From Branchiostoma floridae (taxonomy: Eukaryota > Chordata > Leptocardii > Amphioxiformes > Branchiostomatidae): a stretch of DNA of 64,000 nucleotides. Under the pieces are notes generated by a model, which was not told where the DNA came from, did no database searches, and was given only the letters and a program-made list of their open reading frames with translations. Each line of letters opens with the position of its first letter. Position 1 is the stretch's first letter. Location of the stretch: positions 15,626,883 to 15,690,882 of the forward strand of contig NC_049989.1 of assembly GCF_000003815.2 (NCBI RefSeq). The letters run 5' to 3'. The translations under genes were made by a program, and so were the position numbers. Shown here piece after piece: positions 56,007 to 59,941 of this stretch.

Positions 56007-58868
56007 AAATATTGTAAAATATGTATGTAAACTTAAGTTGATGATGACACATTTTTACCTTGCTGTCTGTCTTCAAATTGAGACAGTGGTCCCTGAGATG
56101 CTTGAAGCAGTTGTGTGGAGGGAAACTCATCCATGGATGAAGGGGGTGGGGGGATACTGCAGCTGTATTGTGATTCTGCATTCTTCCTGTCAATAATCAT
56201 CACAGGTGTTATTTTTCCATGCCACTCTAATTTTTTATGTTAATAATTGAGACATAATTAATGATGTAAAATATTAATATGACAAATGTATTGCTGTTTT
56301 TATTTTAATTTTCTCAATACAAGATGATGTAGTCTCATAAAATACACTTATTTTATTTGTGGCATGTTAACACTACATACTGTACAAAGAAAATGGTCTG
56401 GTTCTGTGTGTATAGTGTATCCTCTTTCTTCAGAATAAAAAAAAACTAGAATAGTAGAAATAATAAGACCAGGAGCGTGTGACATTCAAAAACATTAAAT
56501 TTCATGTTTTATTTACACTGGAAAACTCAATCTACTACACTTCATCTACAACATATTGTTATATAATTATAATAGCCCTTCAGTGTAACATACATGTAAC
56601 GCTGGTTCACCTTTATCTGAGGGTAACCTCTATTCGTTGTTTGTAAGATAAAACATATTTATTACCTTTGCCAGAATGGCTAAGGTTATGTTTTAGGCTT
56701 GTGAGTCTGTGTGTGTGTCTGTGTGTGTGTGTGTTAACAGCATAACTCAAGAAGTCTTGGATGAATCCCGATAATATTTGGTAGGTGGGTAGGGTTCGGG
56801 AAAACGAAGGTCAAGTTCGATAATGGGCCTTCTGGCGGCTTGCTACGGTACTGCAGCAGAATGTCAATTTTTGATATCTCGTGTTCTGGACATGCTGTGG
56901 TTATGATTTTTGAGCGGTAGATAGCCCTTGGGGCAGAGAGTAAGTACTATAAGTTTAGACCCCCTAGCGGCTTGTTTGGAACTGCAGTCGCCGATTTCCT
57001 TTCAAACTTTGGACGAGAATAACTCGAGAGCGTGTTGATGGATCGTCACGATTTTTAGTATGTAGATAGCCCAAGTAACAATGTACATTATGAAATACAA
57101 ATTATGCAAATCAGCAACTAATTTGCATAATTAATGAGGAAAGTTTATAAATCCGCTGCATTTCATGATAGGACTTTCAAACTTGTCACATATATAGATG
57201 AGAAAGAGAGAAAAATCAATCCATATTAATTATGCAAATGACGACCTCATTTGCATAATTAATGAGAAAATATAAACGTGTTGACGGATCGTCATGATTT
57301 TTGGTATGTAGATAGCCAATGGGAAGACTTACATGATGGAATTCAAATTATGCAAATCAACAGCTAATTTGCATAATTAATGAGGAAAGTTTGTAAATCC
57401 ACTGCATTCCTTTATAGGACTTTCAAACTTGTCACATTTGTAGCTGAGAAAGAAAGAAATATTTATATATATTAATTATGCAGATGATGATCTCATTTGC
57501 ATAATTAATGGCAAAATATGAACATGTTGACGGATTGTCATGATTTTTGGTATGTAGATATCCTAAGTAACAACTTACACAATGAGATAATAATTATATA
57601 AATTAACAATTTGCATAATTAATGCGGAAAGTTGATAAATCCACTGCATTCCGTGATAGGACTTTCAAACTTGACACATATGGAACTGAGAAAGATGGCA
57701 GAGAGTAAGAGGTGTATGTTTGGGTCCGGTAACATCTTTTCTTGAACTGCAGGAGCCGGTTTAGTTTCCTACTTTGAAAGAGAATAAGTCAAAAAGGGAT
57801 GAAAGGATCATCATGATTTTTGGTATGCTGATAGCTTAAGTGATGCTTGATACAATTTAATATCATTATGTAAATAGGGATCTAATTTGTATAAGCAATG
57901 GCGAAATGTTATGACCCAACTCCGGGCATATAAAATAAAATGTAATGAGTAACACATTTATGTCTACAGACATCATTCTACATAACAAACCTGGTTTATT
58001 TGGCAAAGGTATGTGTTCGTGGAACTCTAGTTTAGGGATATGAAGTTGACAGACGGTGGTTTCAAATTGGAACATTTTGAAAATATTGCAGATTTGAAAC
58101 CACTGTCAGCAGACCTAATAGTCCTAAATGTGTTGTTTTTAAAGACAACGGATAAAGGTCACCTCACGGATAAAGGTGAACTAGCGTTACCAGCTTTGCA
58201 GGCATGTGGCATGGCAGGTGCTGATAGTATTACACTGAACAACCTAGCATAACTGAACTTTGCACATCTTGTAAAAGGCAAGTTTTTATTAGGATGCTCC
58301 TAAAAGTACAGTACATTATCGGGTCATTCTCCTACAGCAGAGTACCGTCAGTCATTTATTCCTGACTGTACTCTGCTTTCCTTCCCTTTTGCCGGCGGTA
58401 TTACCCGCCCTACTTATTAGATATTAATGAGCTTGCCCTTATATGGGCAGTCAACCGTTGGGGATCGGGCGTTGGCATGGTGAGCAAACAAAGTCATGGT
58501 AATACGTAACATGATTGGCTGATAGCTTCCCAGCGGCCTTTGCGACACAGCTTGCGACAACAACAAGCCCAAGGATGGCCTGTTCTCTGATTGGTTGACA
58601 GCTTGTTTGTGGCGACAATCATAATACCCGTAGGTAGGGCCTGGGACAGCAGGGCCCCATAAGGTAGTGCCGTTGGGGACCGGGCGTTAGGAGGATGTAT
58701 CGGGTGGCCGTGATGTACAACTGACAACACTGACAACACAGAGCTATCTATCAACATGCTGACGTCACTGTTAAAAACATGTTTATCGCATTGTGAATCT
58801 TTTATATACCTGTTATTTTCTGCATCACTATGTCCAAAGAAGAAGGAGTCAATGAAGTCGTCCTGCAT
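14821..58868 (-). CDS. HFM1: HFM1 / MER3-type meiotic DNA helicase, 42 coding exons
   Basis: Nuclear 3'-5' superfamily 2 (Ski2-like) DNA helicase that stabilises recombination intermediates for meiotic crossovers. I joined 42 GT-AG exons whose phases all fit, from ATG 58868 to TGA 14821-14823, ~1687 codons (human ~1435). Order: acidic N-terminal region; RecA1 with APTGSGKT (~296-303), TTP, DEVH (~406-409), SAT; RecA2 with FCATRKG (~537-543), [22 protein letters not shown] (~654-663); winged helix and Sec63-like ratchet (~665-1115); Cys/His zinc motif (~1161-1176); long acidic, Ser/Pro-rich tail ending SIFAGIF, like the human end. Exon boundaries split the domains as in vertebrate HFM1. Exon 12 has a one-base insertion. 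Divergent from the gene at 59942. Exon coordinates are in the block entries. Confidence 0.96.
16192..16395. mobile_element. CTGTAAATGCA inverted-repeat element, copy 2
   Basis: Same family as 5048-5257, diverged (GTTTGCGGTGG, CAAAGCCACCGCGAACA). Lies in the HFM1 intron between exons 40 and 41. Confidence 0.82.
18921..19155. mobile_element. TAATACCCCTGT inverted-repeat element, copy 2 (reverse orientation)
   Basis: Starts AATACCCCTGTCACATTATC, ends ATGTGACAGGGGTATA; opposite orientation to 2129-2365. It sits 35 bases past the HFM1 exon 37 donor, inside the intron. Confidence 0.85.
19730..20455. repeat. ~340-base tandem duplication
   Basis: Two copies (about 19741-20053 and 20080-20455) share CACATGCCAAAGACTTTCAT, GCAGAGATTAAGGAATGG and TTAAAAGCAAACGGGATT at ~90% identity. 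The second has an ATC microsatellite (20106-20129) inserted. No open frame persists in both. Confidence 0.85.
20724..21000. repeat. ~142-base tandem duplication
   Basis: AATCAATTGATGGAAACTCA, CCATATAAAAGGCCGTTTTG and TCTGGGAGCCTAAAACTGAT recur 142 bases apart, nearly identical. Each holds a short dispersed terminus described in the findings. Confidence 0.9.
22090..22290 (-). mobile_element. LINE fragment (CR1/L2-like reverse transcriptase C-terminus)
   Basis: Reading the minus strand from 22285: [20 protein letters not shown], then [18 protein letters not shown], a typical end of a CR1/L2-type reverse transcriptase, then a stop. 5'-truncated. Confidence 0.78.
22811..23250. mobile_element. 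GGGTACCGGTAC inverted-repeat element, copy 2, exact 8-base duplication
   Basis: TAGGGCTGGGTACCGGTGC to GTACCGGTACCCACCCCTA, flanked by ATCAATAT on both sides (22803-22810 and 23251-23258). Reverse orientation to copy 1. HFM1 intron 34. Confidence 0.9.
23495..24379. mobile_element. Fold-back element with ~0.4 kb inverted arms
   Basis: TACGAGGGGGGTTCAATAAG at the left and its complement at the right. The two halves pair over most of their length around a centre near 24000; the left arm carries ~120 extra bases. Terminal TA and GGTTCAATAAGTTCTTGGCC recall mariner-type ends (inference). HFM1 intron 34. Confidence 0.85.
24802..25000 (-). CDS. HFM1: HFM1 exon 34 (predicted from phase and a GC-rich patch)
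   Basis: Between exons 33 and 35 a segment entering at phase 0 and leaving at phase 1 is required. This patch fits: acceptor CATATCTCCCAG, open frame [20 protein letters not shown] then [20 protein letters not shown], 199 nt, donor [16 protein letters not shown] recalls human VDLKEFGFTP, which follows the same KRLK. It is distinctly GC-richer than the surrounding intron. The GTTAGT donor is unusual, so the 3' edge is less certain than the rest. Confidence 0.72.
25672..26125. mobile_element. GGGTACCGGTAC inverted-repeat element, copy 3 (decayed)
   Basis: Left end TAGGGACCAGTAC, right end GTACTGGTACCTCCCCCTA; interior matches copy 2 (AGAGTTTATAGTCAATTGTAC, CAGGTCCAGGTTCAG). No clear target duplication. 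Confidence 0.75.
27071..27657. mobile_element. CCCTTCACACGA inverted-repeat element, copy 2
   Basis: Starts GGCCTTCACACTGAAAACGA and shares with 7505-8026 the words AATGCCTTCAGAATGAAAA and CCAAATGGACCTTATATCCC in opposite orientation. Ends 25 bases short of the HFM1 exon 33 donor. Confidence 0.75.
27682..31482 (-). CDS. HFM1: HFM1 exons 29-33: end of Sec63-like region and zinc motif
   Basis: Exons 31325-31482, 30402-30505, 30042-30139, 29112-29184, 27682-27917. Exon 29 has [20 protein letters not shown] and exon 30 [20 protein letters not shown], both matching vertebrate HFM1 without gaps. Exon 32 encodes an acidic stretch ([18 protein letters not shown]). Exon 33 carries the zinc-binding signature [16 protein letters not shown] (Cys ~1161, 1165, 1171, 1175, 1176; His ~1163, 1173), then [10 protein letters not shown] and MKRLK as in vertebrates. 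The donor of exon 29 (GTTTCTAC) is weak but the protein alignment across it is ungapped. Confidence 0.95.
28217..28438. mobile_element. CTGTAAATGCA inverted-repeat element, copy 3
   Basis: Opposite orientation to copy 1 (starts with the GGGATTTAATTT side), HFM1 intron 32. Includes the conserved GCACCATGCACT centre-flank. Confidence 0.8.
28465..28985 (+). mobile_element. LINE fragment (CR1/L2-like reverse transcriptase C-terminus and 3' tail)
   Basis: Plus-strand frame 28583-28810 ends with a reverse-transcriptase C-terminal signature: [20 protein letters not shown] and [18 protein letters not shown], then stop. The 3' end carries GATTAGCCCGTAAGGGCTAA and a repeated AATAAACAACA tail, as in CR1/L2 elements. 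5'-truncated and lies inside HFM1 intron 32 on the opposite strand. Confidence 0.85.
30295..30347. repeat. AATG/ATGG microsatellite
   Basis: Short run of GGAT then AATG units in HFM1 intron 30, ending 55 bases past the exon 30 donor. Confidence 0.9.
30539..30749. mobile_element. CTGTAAATGCA inverted-repeat element, copy 4
   Basis: Starts ACTGTAAATGCA 34 bases upstream (in transcript sense) of HFM1 exon 30; ends TGCATTCACAGT. Its edge lies within reach of the branch-point region of intron 29. Confidence 0.83.
31187..31244. repeat. Near-perfect 26-bp hairpin
   Basis: Stem TACAACATCATTCAACCAAA with complement, 21 uninterrupted pairs around the loop CTCGGT, extended by AAAC/GTTT after one mismatch. 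HFM1 intron 29, ~80 bases past exon 29. Confidence 0.9.
32344..32711. mobile_element. AGGCCACACCAATT inverted-repeat element, copy 2 (reverse)
   Basis: AAGGCCACAGCAATTTTATT to AATAAACTTGGTGTGGCCT; interior ATGGGCCTCAAATTCCAGTA and TACCAGGGACCCCCTAAATG match copy 1 reversed. HFM1 intron 28. Confidence 0.82.
33256..45385 (-). CDS. HFM1: HFM1 exons 19-28: winged helix and Sec63-like ratchet domain
   Basis: Exons 45252-45385, 43194-43241, 40700-40783, 39199-39290, 38390-38496, 37487-37534, 36191-36288, 35665-35793, 35123-35208, 33256-33339. Landmarks: [19 protein letters not shown] and [14 protein letters not shown] (exon 19), [15 protein letters not shown] (21), [16 protein letters not shown] (22), [18 protein letters not shown] (23), the 48-nt exon 24 [31 protein letters not shown] (25), [16 protein letters not shown] (26), [17 protein letters not shown] (27), [13 protein letters not shown] (28). 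In Ski2-like helicases this region forms the ratchet that pulls single-stranded DNA. Introns here hold most of the tandem arrays described under findings. Confidence 0.95.
35285..35644. repeat. GATT-rich simple/minisatellite array
   Basis: ~360 bases of GATTGATTG and GGTTGGTT variants with interspersed longer repeats (CTCTATCAATTGATTGGTTG twice). Ends 20 bases past the donor of HFM1 exon 26 (35665), in transcript sense just inside the intron. Confidence 0.95.
36415..36840 (+). mobile_element. Penelope-like element fragment with decayed GIY-YIG endonuclease
   Basis: The plus strand near 36422 reads [28 protein letters not shown] and then a stop: the GIY-YIG core (VYxIxC ... YIGET ... R). The following sequence ([12 protein letters not shown] in another frame) is diverged. 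A related 3' segment occurs near 50165-50335 (GCAACTTATGATCCACTGCC, AATTTGGGTT). Confidence 0.78.
37531..37990 (-). repeat. Tandem array of ~155-base units beginning at the exon 24 acceptor
   Basis: Unit starts at about 37531, 37683 and 37840; shared words AAAGACAATTG, TCCTTAAG, AGACTTCTTCAT, TTCAAGATTAAACTT. Unit 1 overlaps the last bases of exon 24 and its polypyrimidine tract. Confidence 0.8.
38846..39035 (+). mobile_element. tRNA-derived SINE
   Basis: Contains a perfect RNA polymerase III B box, GGTTCGAATCC (38898-38908), followed by the SINE-body words TTGTGTCCTTGGGAAAGG. Not a functional tRNA: no cloverleaf. HFM1 intron 22. Confidence 0.7.
39496..39593. repeat. 49-base perfect tandem duplication
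   Basis: CTGCATATACCTATAACCAC through TTTATAGTAAAA occurs twice in a row with one substitution, HFM1 intron 21. Confidence 0.92.
39820..40019. mobile_element. CTGTAAATGCA inverted-repeat element, copy 5
   Basis: Clear terminal repeats ACTGTAAATGCA / TGCATTTACAGT in HFM1 intron 21. Confidence 0.85.
40258..40605. mobile_element. AGGGCTCGAAAT inverted-repeat element, copy 2
   Basis: Starts CAGGGCTCGAAATACC and ends CCAGCCCTGAAATG; inside ACCTGCA/TGCAGGT words replace the GTGCACC words of copy 1 in the same layout. HFM1 intron 21. Confidence 0.75.
40796..41930. repeat. Tandem array of ~120-145-base units, interrupted by a LINE
   Basis: The word GGTTACATCAATYATG with GGAAAAGGC and CATACCCAGTAGGG recurs at about 40796, 40943, 41062, 41206 and (past the LINE at 41240-41715) 41798. 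Begins 12 bases upstream of the exon 21 acceptor. Confidence 0.82.
41240..41715 (+). mobile_element. LINE fragment with zinc-knuckle-like end and ATT tail
   Basis: The frame closing at 41590 holds [31 protein letters not shown] and SQCTHY, the Cys/His pattern (CxxC...HxxxxC) at the end of many non-LTR retrotransposon proteins. The 3' tail CAATTAGCCCTCGGGCATG is followed by AATAAACATTATTATTATA. Inserted into a HFM1 intron tandem array. Confidence 0.82.
43938..44151. mobile_element. CTGTAAATGCA inverted-repeat element, copy 6
   Basis: ACTGTAAATGCA to TGCATTTACAGT with TA on both sides, HFM1 intron 19. More decayed GCGG core than copy 1. Confidence 0.84.
44866..45060. mobile_element. CTGTAAATGCA inverted-repeat element, copy 7
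   Basis: Well-preserved left arm and CACCGCGAACTTAAA core; right end truncated at AATGCATTTAA. It lies 192 bases beyond the HFM1 exon 19 donor, and only 700 bases from copy 6. Confidence 0.82.
46361..49500 (-). CDS. HFM1: HFM1 exons 13-18: RecA-like domain 2
   Basis: Exons 49412-49500, 49028-49071, 48355-48456, 47684-47829, 46999-47046, 46361-46407. Exon 13 opens with motif [22 protein letters not shown]. Exon 15 has the conserved [14 protein letters not shown] stretch. Exon 16 carries motif V ([16 protein letters not shown]) and motif VI ([10 protein letters not shown]), the arginine-finger element. Exon 17 continues [16 protein letters not shown] and exon 18 [15 protein letters not shown], leading to the winged-helix part. 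All phases agree. A tRNA-derived SINE sits in the intron before exon 16 (about 47922-48150). Confidence 0.96.
47922..48150 (+). mobile_element. tRNA-derived SINE
   Basis: GGGTTCAATTCAAGG (B-box-like) then TTGTGTCATTGGGAAAGACA and AGGTAAAAGGTGGTGGAAGA, body words shared with 38846-39035. HFM1 intron 15. Confidence 0.7.
49968..50502 (-). pseudogene. HFM1: HFM1 exons 11-12, with a one-base frameshift in exon 12
   Basis: Exon 11 (50456-50502) reads [16 protein letters not shown]. Exon 12 (49968-50122) begins MDESYRPVK; past the run of four A (plus-strand tttt 50094-50097) the family match continues in the next frame, [12 protein letters not shown] onward to QKPTLV. Removing one A restores the expected length (154 nt) and the phase needed by exon 13. 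As written, translation stops at TGA 50047-50049, about 15 codons later, before RecA2. Everything downstream is intact, so an assembly error or a rare allele is likelier than a dead gene. Confidence 0.88.
50165..50335 (+). mobile_element. Penelope-like element 3' fragment
   Basis: Matches 36690-36830 word by word (CAACTTATGATCCACT, GCAGTGGAT, AACAAAGACTGG, AAAATTTGGGTT). No coding content remains. It lies between HFM1 exons 11 and 12. Confidence 0.65.
51060..53959 (-). CDS. HFM1: HFM1 exons 6-10: RecA-like domain 1
   Basis: Exons 53889-53959, 53213-53348, 52394-52545, 51755-51835, 51060-51245. Exon 6 reads [20 protein letters not shown] (Q-motif area). Exon 7 carries Walker A, APTGSGKT. Exon 8 carries motif Ia ([13 protein letters not shown]) and ends HIVLTTP (motif Ib). 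Exon 9 ends FLIDE and exon 10 begins VH, so the intron splits the DEVH box between E and V. Exon 10 ends [13 protein letters not shown] (motif III). All catalytic motifs for ATP binding and hydrolysis are intact. All donors are GT. The donor end of exon 6 is duplicated in tandem just downstream (53711-53940). Confidence 0.96.
51343..51656. mobile_element. AGGGCTCGAAAT inverted-repeat element, copy 1
   Basis: GCAGGGCTCGAAATAC to ATTTCGAGCCCTGC; between them GGGTGCACC words mirrored on both sides. CAGGGCTCGAAAT ends are typical of hAT-type elements. HFM1 intron 9. The ORF overlapping exon 10's upstream side is a shadow. Confidence 0.8.
51928..52265 (+). mobile_element. tRNA-derived SINE
   Basis: TGTGGTTCAGATGGTAGCAG (A-box-like) followed by GGTTCAAGTCC (B box, 52016-52026) and a body with GGGACATAAAATGTGGGTCC. 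HFM1 intron 8. Confidence 0.7.
52603..52898. mobile_element. CATCCTCCTACGCAGG element with 8-base duplication (hAT-like MITE)
   Basis: ~75-base terminal inverted repeats (CATCCTCCTACGCAGGGGCA ... / revcomp CATCCTCATACGCAGGTACA ...), flanked exactly by TGTCAGAT (52595-52602 and 52899-52906). It begins ~57 bases upstream (transcript sense) of HFM1 exon 8. Confidence 0.9.
53711..53940 (-). repeat. Tandem triplication of the exon 6 donor region (77/76-base units)
   Basis: Units begin at 53711, 53788 and 53864. The last runs into the real exon 6 (53889-53959). Each contains the final ~43 bases of exon 6, the GTAAGT donor and ~30 intron bases; the extra two copies lack the exon's acceptor side and have A-rich tails in place of CTCCTTGAAG. 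Confidence 0.93.
54193..58868 (-). CDS. HFM1: HFM1 exons 1-5: N-terminal region
   Basis: Exons 58810-58868, 56059-56186, 55306-55510, 54499-54824, 54193-54255 (781 nt). The start [20 protein letters not shown] has a purine at -3; an upstream ATG is followed at once by a stop. The region is polar and acidic (a run of Asp in exon 3 beside DDVIPPSQ; many Ser/Gln/Pro in exon 4) and probably disordered; human HFM1 also has a poorly conserved N-terminus. Exon 5 ends LRSVHEI, leading into the helicase entry segment. Intron 1 (2.6 kb) contains A/T-rich repeats, an opposite-strand small ORF (58040-58252) and a dispersed element near 58320-58700. Confidence 0.88.
55962..56003. repeat. AT microsatellite
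   Basis: About 42 bases of uninterrupted AT dinucleotides, 56 bases past the exon 2 donor of HFM1. Confidence 0.97.
56990..57815. repeat. Tandem array of ~245-base AT-rich units in HFM1 intron 1
   Basis: The word CGTCATGATTTTTGGTATGT recurs (variants) at about 57044, 57287, 57536 and 57810; the A/T-rich TTTGCATAATTAATG with ATTATGCAAAT surrounds each. A distant relative (GTGTGTGTCTGTGTGTGTG, TACTGCAGCAGAAT) extends to 56700 and also at 53400-53660. Confidence 0.85.
58040..58252 (+). CDS. Orphan 70-codon ORF in HFM1 intron 1 (opposite strand)
   Basis: ATG-to-TAA frame, [20 protein letters not shown] ... [18 protein letters not shown], with less biased, coding-like composition than its A/T-rich surroundings. 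No intron, promoter or domain recognised. It may be a relic of a mobile element gene or chance. Confidence 0.25.
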   Translation: MKLTDGGFKLEHFENIADLKPLSADLIVLNVLFLKTTDKGHLTDKGELALPALQACGMAGADSITLNNLA

Positions 58869-59026
58869 CCTGTAGTCTTCACATAATCAAAGAGAAATAC
58901 ACGCACTGATTACACCAAACAACTGGTAGGAAAATTGTGGGAGTAACATAGCACAGTCACTCATTTTGCCCTCTAGAAAGACTCGACAACAATGATGTAA
59001 CAATATTCAACACTGACGATATTGAC

Positions 59027-59227
59027 GAGGGTCTGCATGGGGAGTTCCGACAACGATTTACGCTGAATTTTAAAGAACCCCCTACGTATTACGCTAAATC
59101 AAGGAAGGCAATTACGCTAAATTTGGTCGCCTCGCTACGAATTACGTAGATAAGATGGTTTTCCCTACGAATTAAGGGAAATAAAATTGGCTGCCTACGC
59201 CTTACGTAAAAGAGCATGCAGACCCTC
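59027..59227. mobile_element. 201-base inverted-repeat element (MITE) with 6-base target duplication
   Basis: Starts GAGGGTCTGCATG and ends CATGCAGACCCTC, a perfect 13-base terminal inverted repeat. It is flanked on both sides by ATTGAC (59021-59026 and 59228-59233). The inside repeats TTACG/CTACGAATTACG motifs. It has no coding capacity. The exact flanks indicate a genuine and fairly young insertion in the shared promoter spacer. Confidence 0.85.
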
Positions 59228-59581
59228 ATTGACTGAAAGTATATTTCGTTGTCTTGGCTCTGATGTATTTCAAAAATTAGTTGTTGTTTTTTCGATCATC
59301 AGCCAACAACAACGATCCCTCCGCTCTTCGTGCATAGCAGACGACATTTTCACAAAAATTACATATTAACAGAACATGACTACTCAAAATAATGCCACGA
59401 AATACGGCTCAAGCAATCTACCAACAAGCCCGTTCTTTTAACTACAAAACAACTGTAGTCTACGAAAAGTGTTTTGACAGAATCGACGGTGAAAAACAAT
59501 ACCTTTTCCCTGTAAAATAGACTGAAATCCCGCTCCGACCTAGCTGAAAATGTCGTCGCTTGAAATGACCGCCATGTTCGT

Positions 59582-59588
59582 GACGTCA
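59582..59588. promoter_or_regulatory. CRE-like TGACGTCA site
   Basis: The plus strand reads GTGACGTCATCC around here (about 59579-59590), containing the full 8-base CRE palindrome TGACGTCA bound by CREB/ATF/CREM factors. It lies ~360 bases upstream of the plus-strand start codon and ~715 from the HFM1 start. CREM controls many germ-line genes, so a role for HFM1 would make sense, but a chance match is possible. Confidence 0.35.
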
Positions 59589-59941
59589 TCCAACCTCCCA
59601 CAAGCCTTTGCGCTGAAGCGAAGTTTCTCGCAAAGTTTGACAGTGCTGAAAACTAACACGCTACGTTAGCTATAAGAAATCTAATGCTTTGCAGTAGGAA
59701 AAAGAACGGGACAAGTATTCAGGATGGCACAAGTAAATCAAATCAAACTCCGTTCCAAAGACATCACAATGCATTAGCTAACGATAGTTTGTCAATAATG
59801 TTCCAGAACAAGTCTTTGATTTGGTCCCGTAGTAACGTGGCACAAACAAATCACTTGTGGAAACGATCGCATCGTTCGTGCGTATATCCGCTGTTTCTTG
59901 CTGATTTGTTGCCATATAATTGAGTATATCTCAGTGCGAAA

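Larger units (their letters stand above)
58869..59941. promoter_or_regulatory. Shared upstream region of HFM1 (minus) and the repeat/PDZ-like gene (plus)
   Basis: The two start codons face away from each other with 1073 bases between them, so both promoters must lie here unless distant 5' exons exist. I see no TATA box in a convincing place. The middle (59027-59227) is an inserted inverted-repeat element. The remaining sequence contains several CpG and GACGTCA-like groups near 59570-59590 (GTGACGTCATCC), a CRE-like palindrome on either strand. Whether the promoter is truly bidirectional is inference. Confidence 0.45.
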
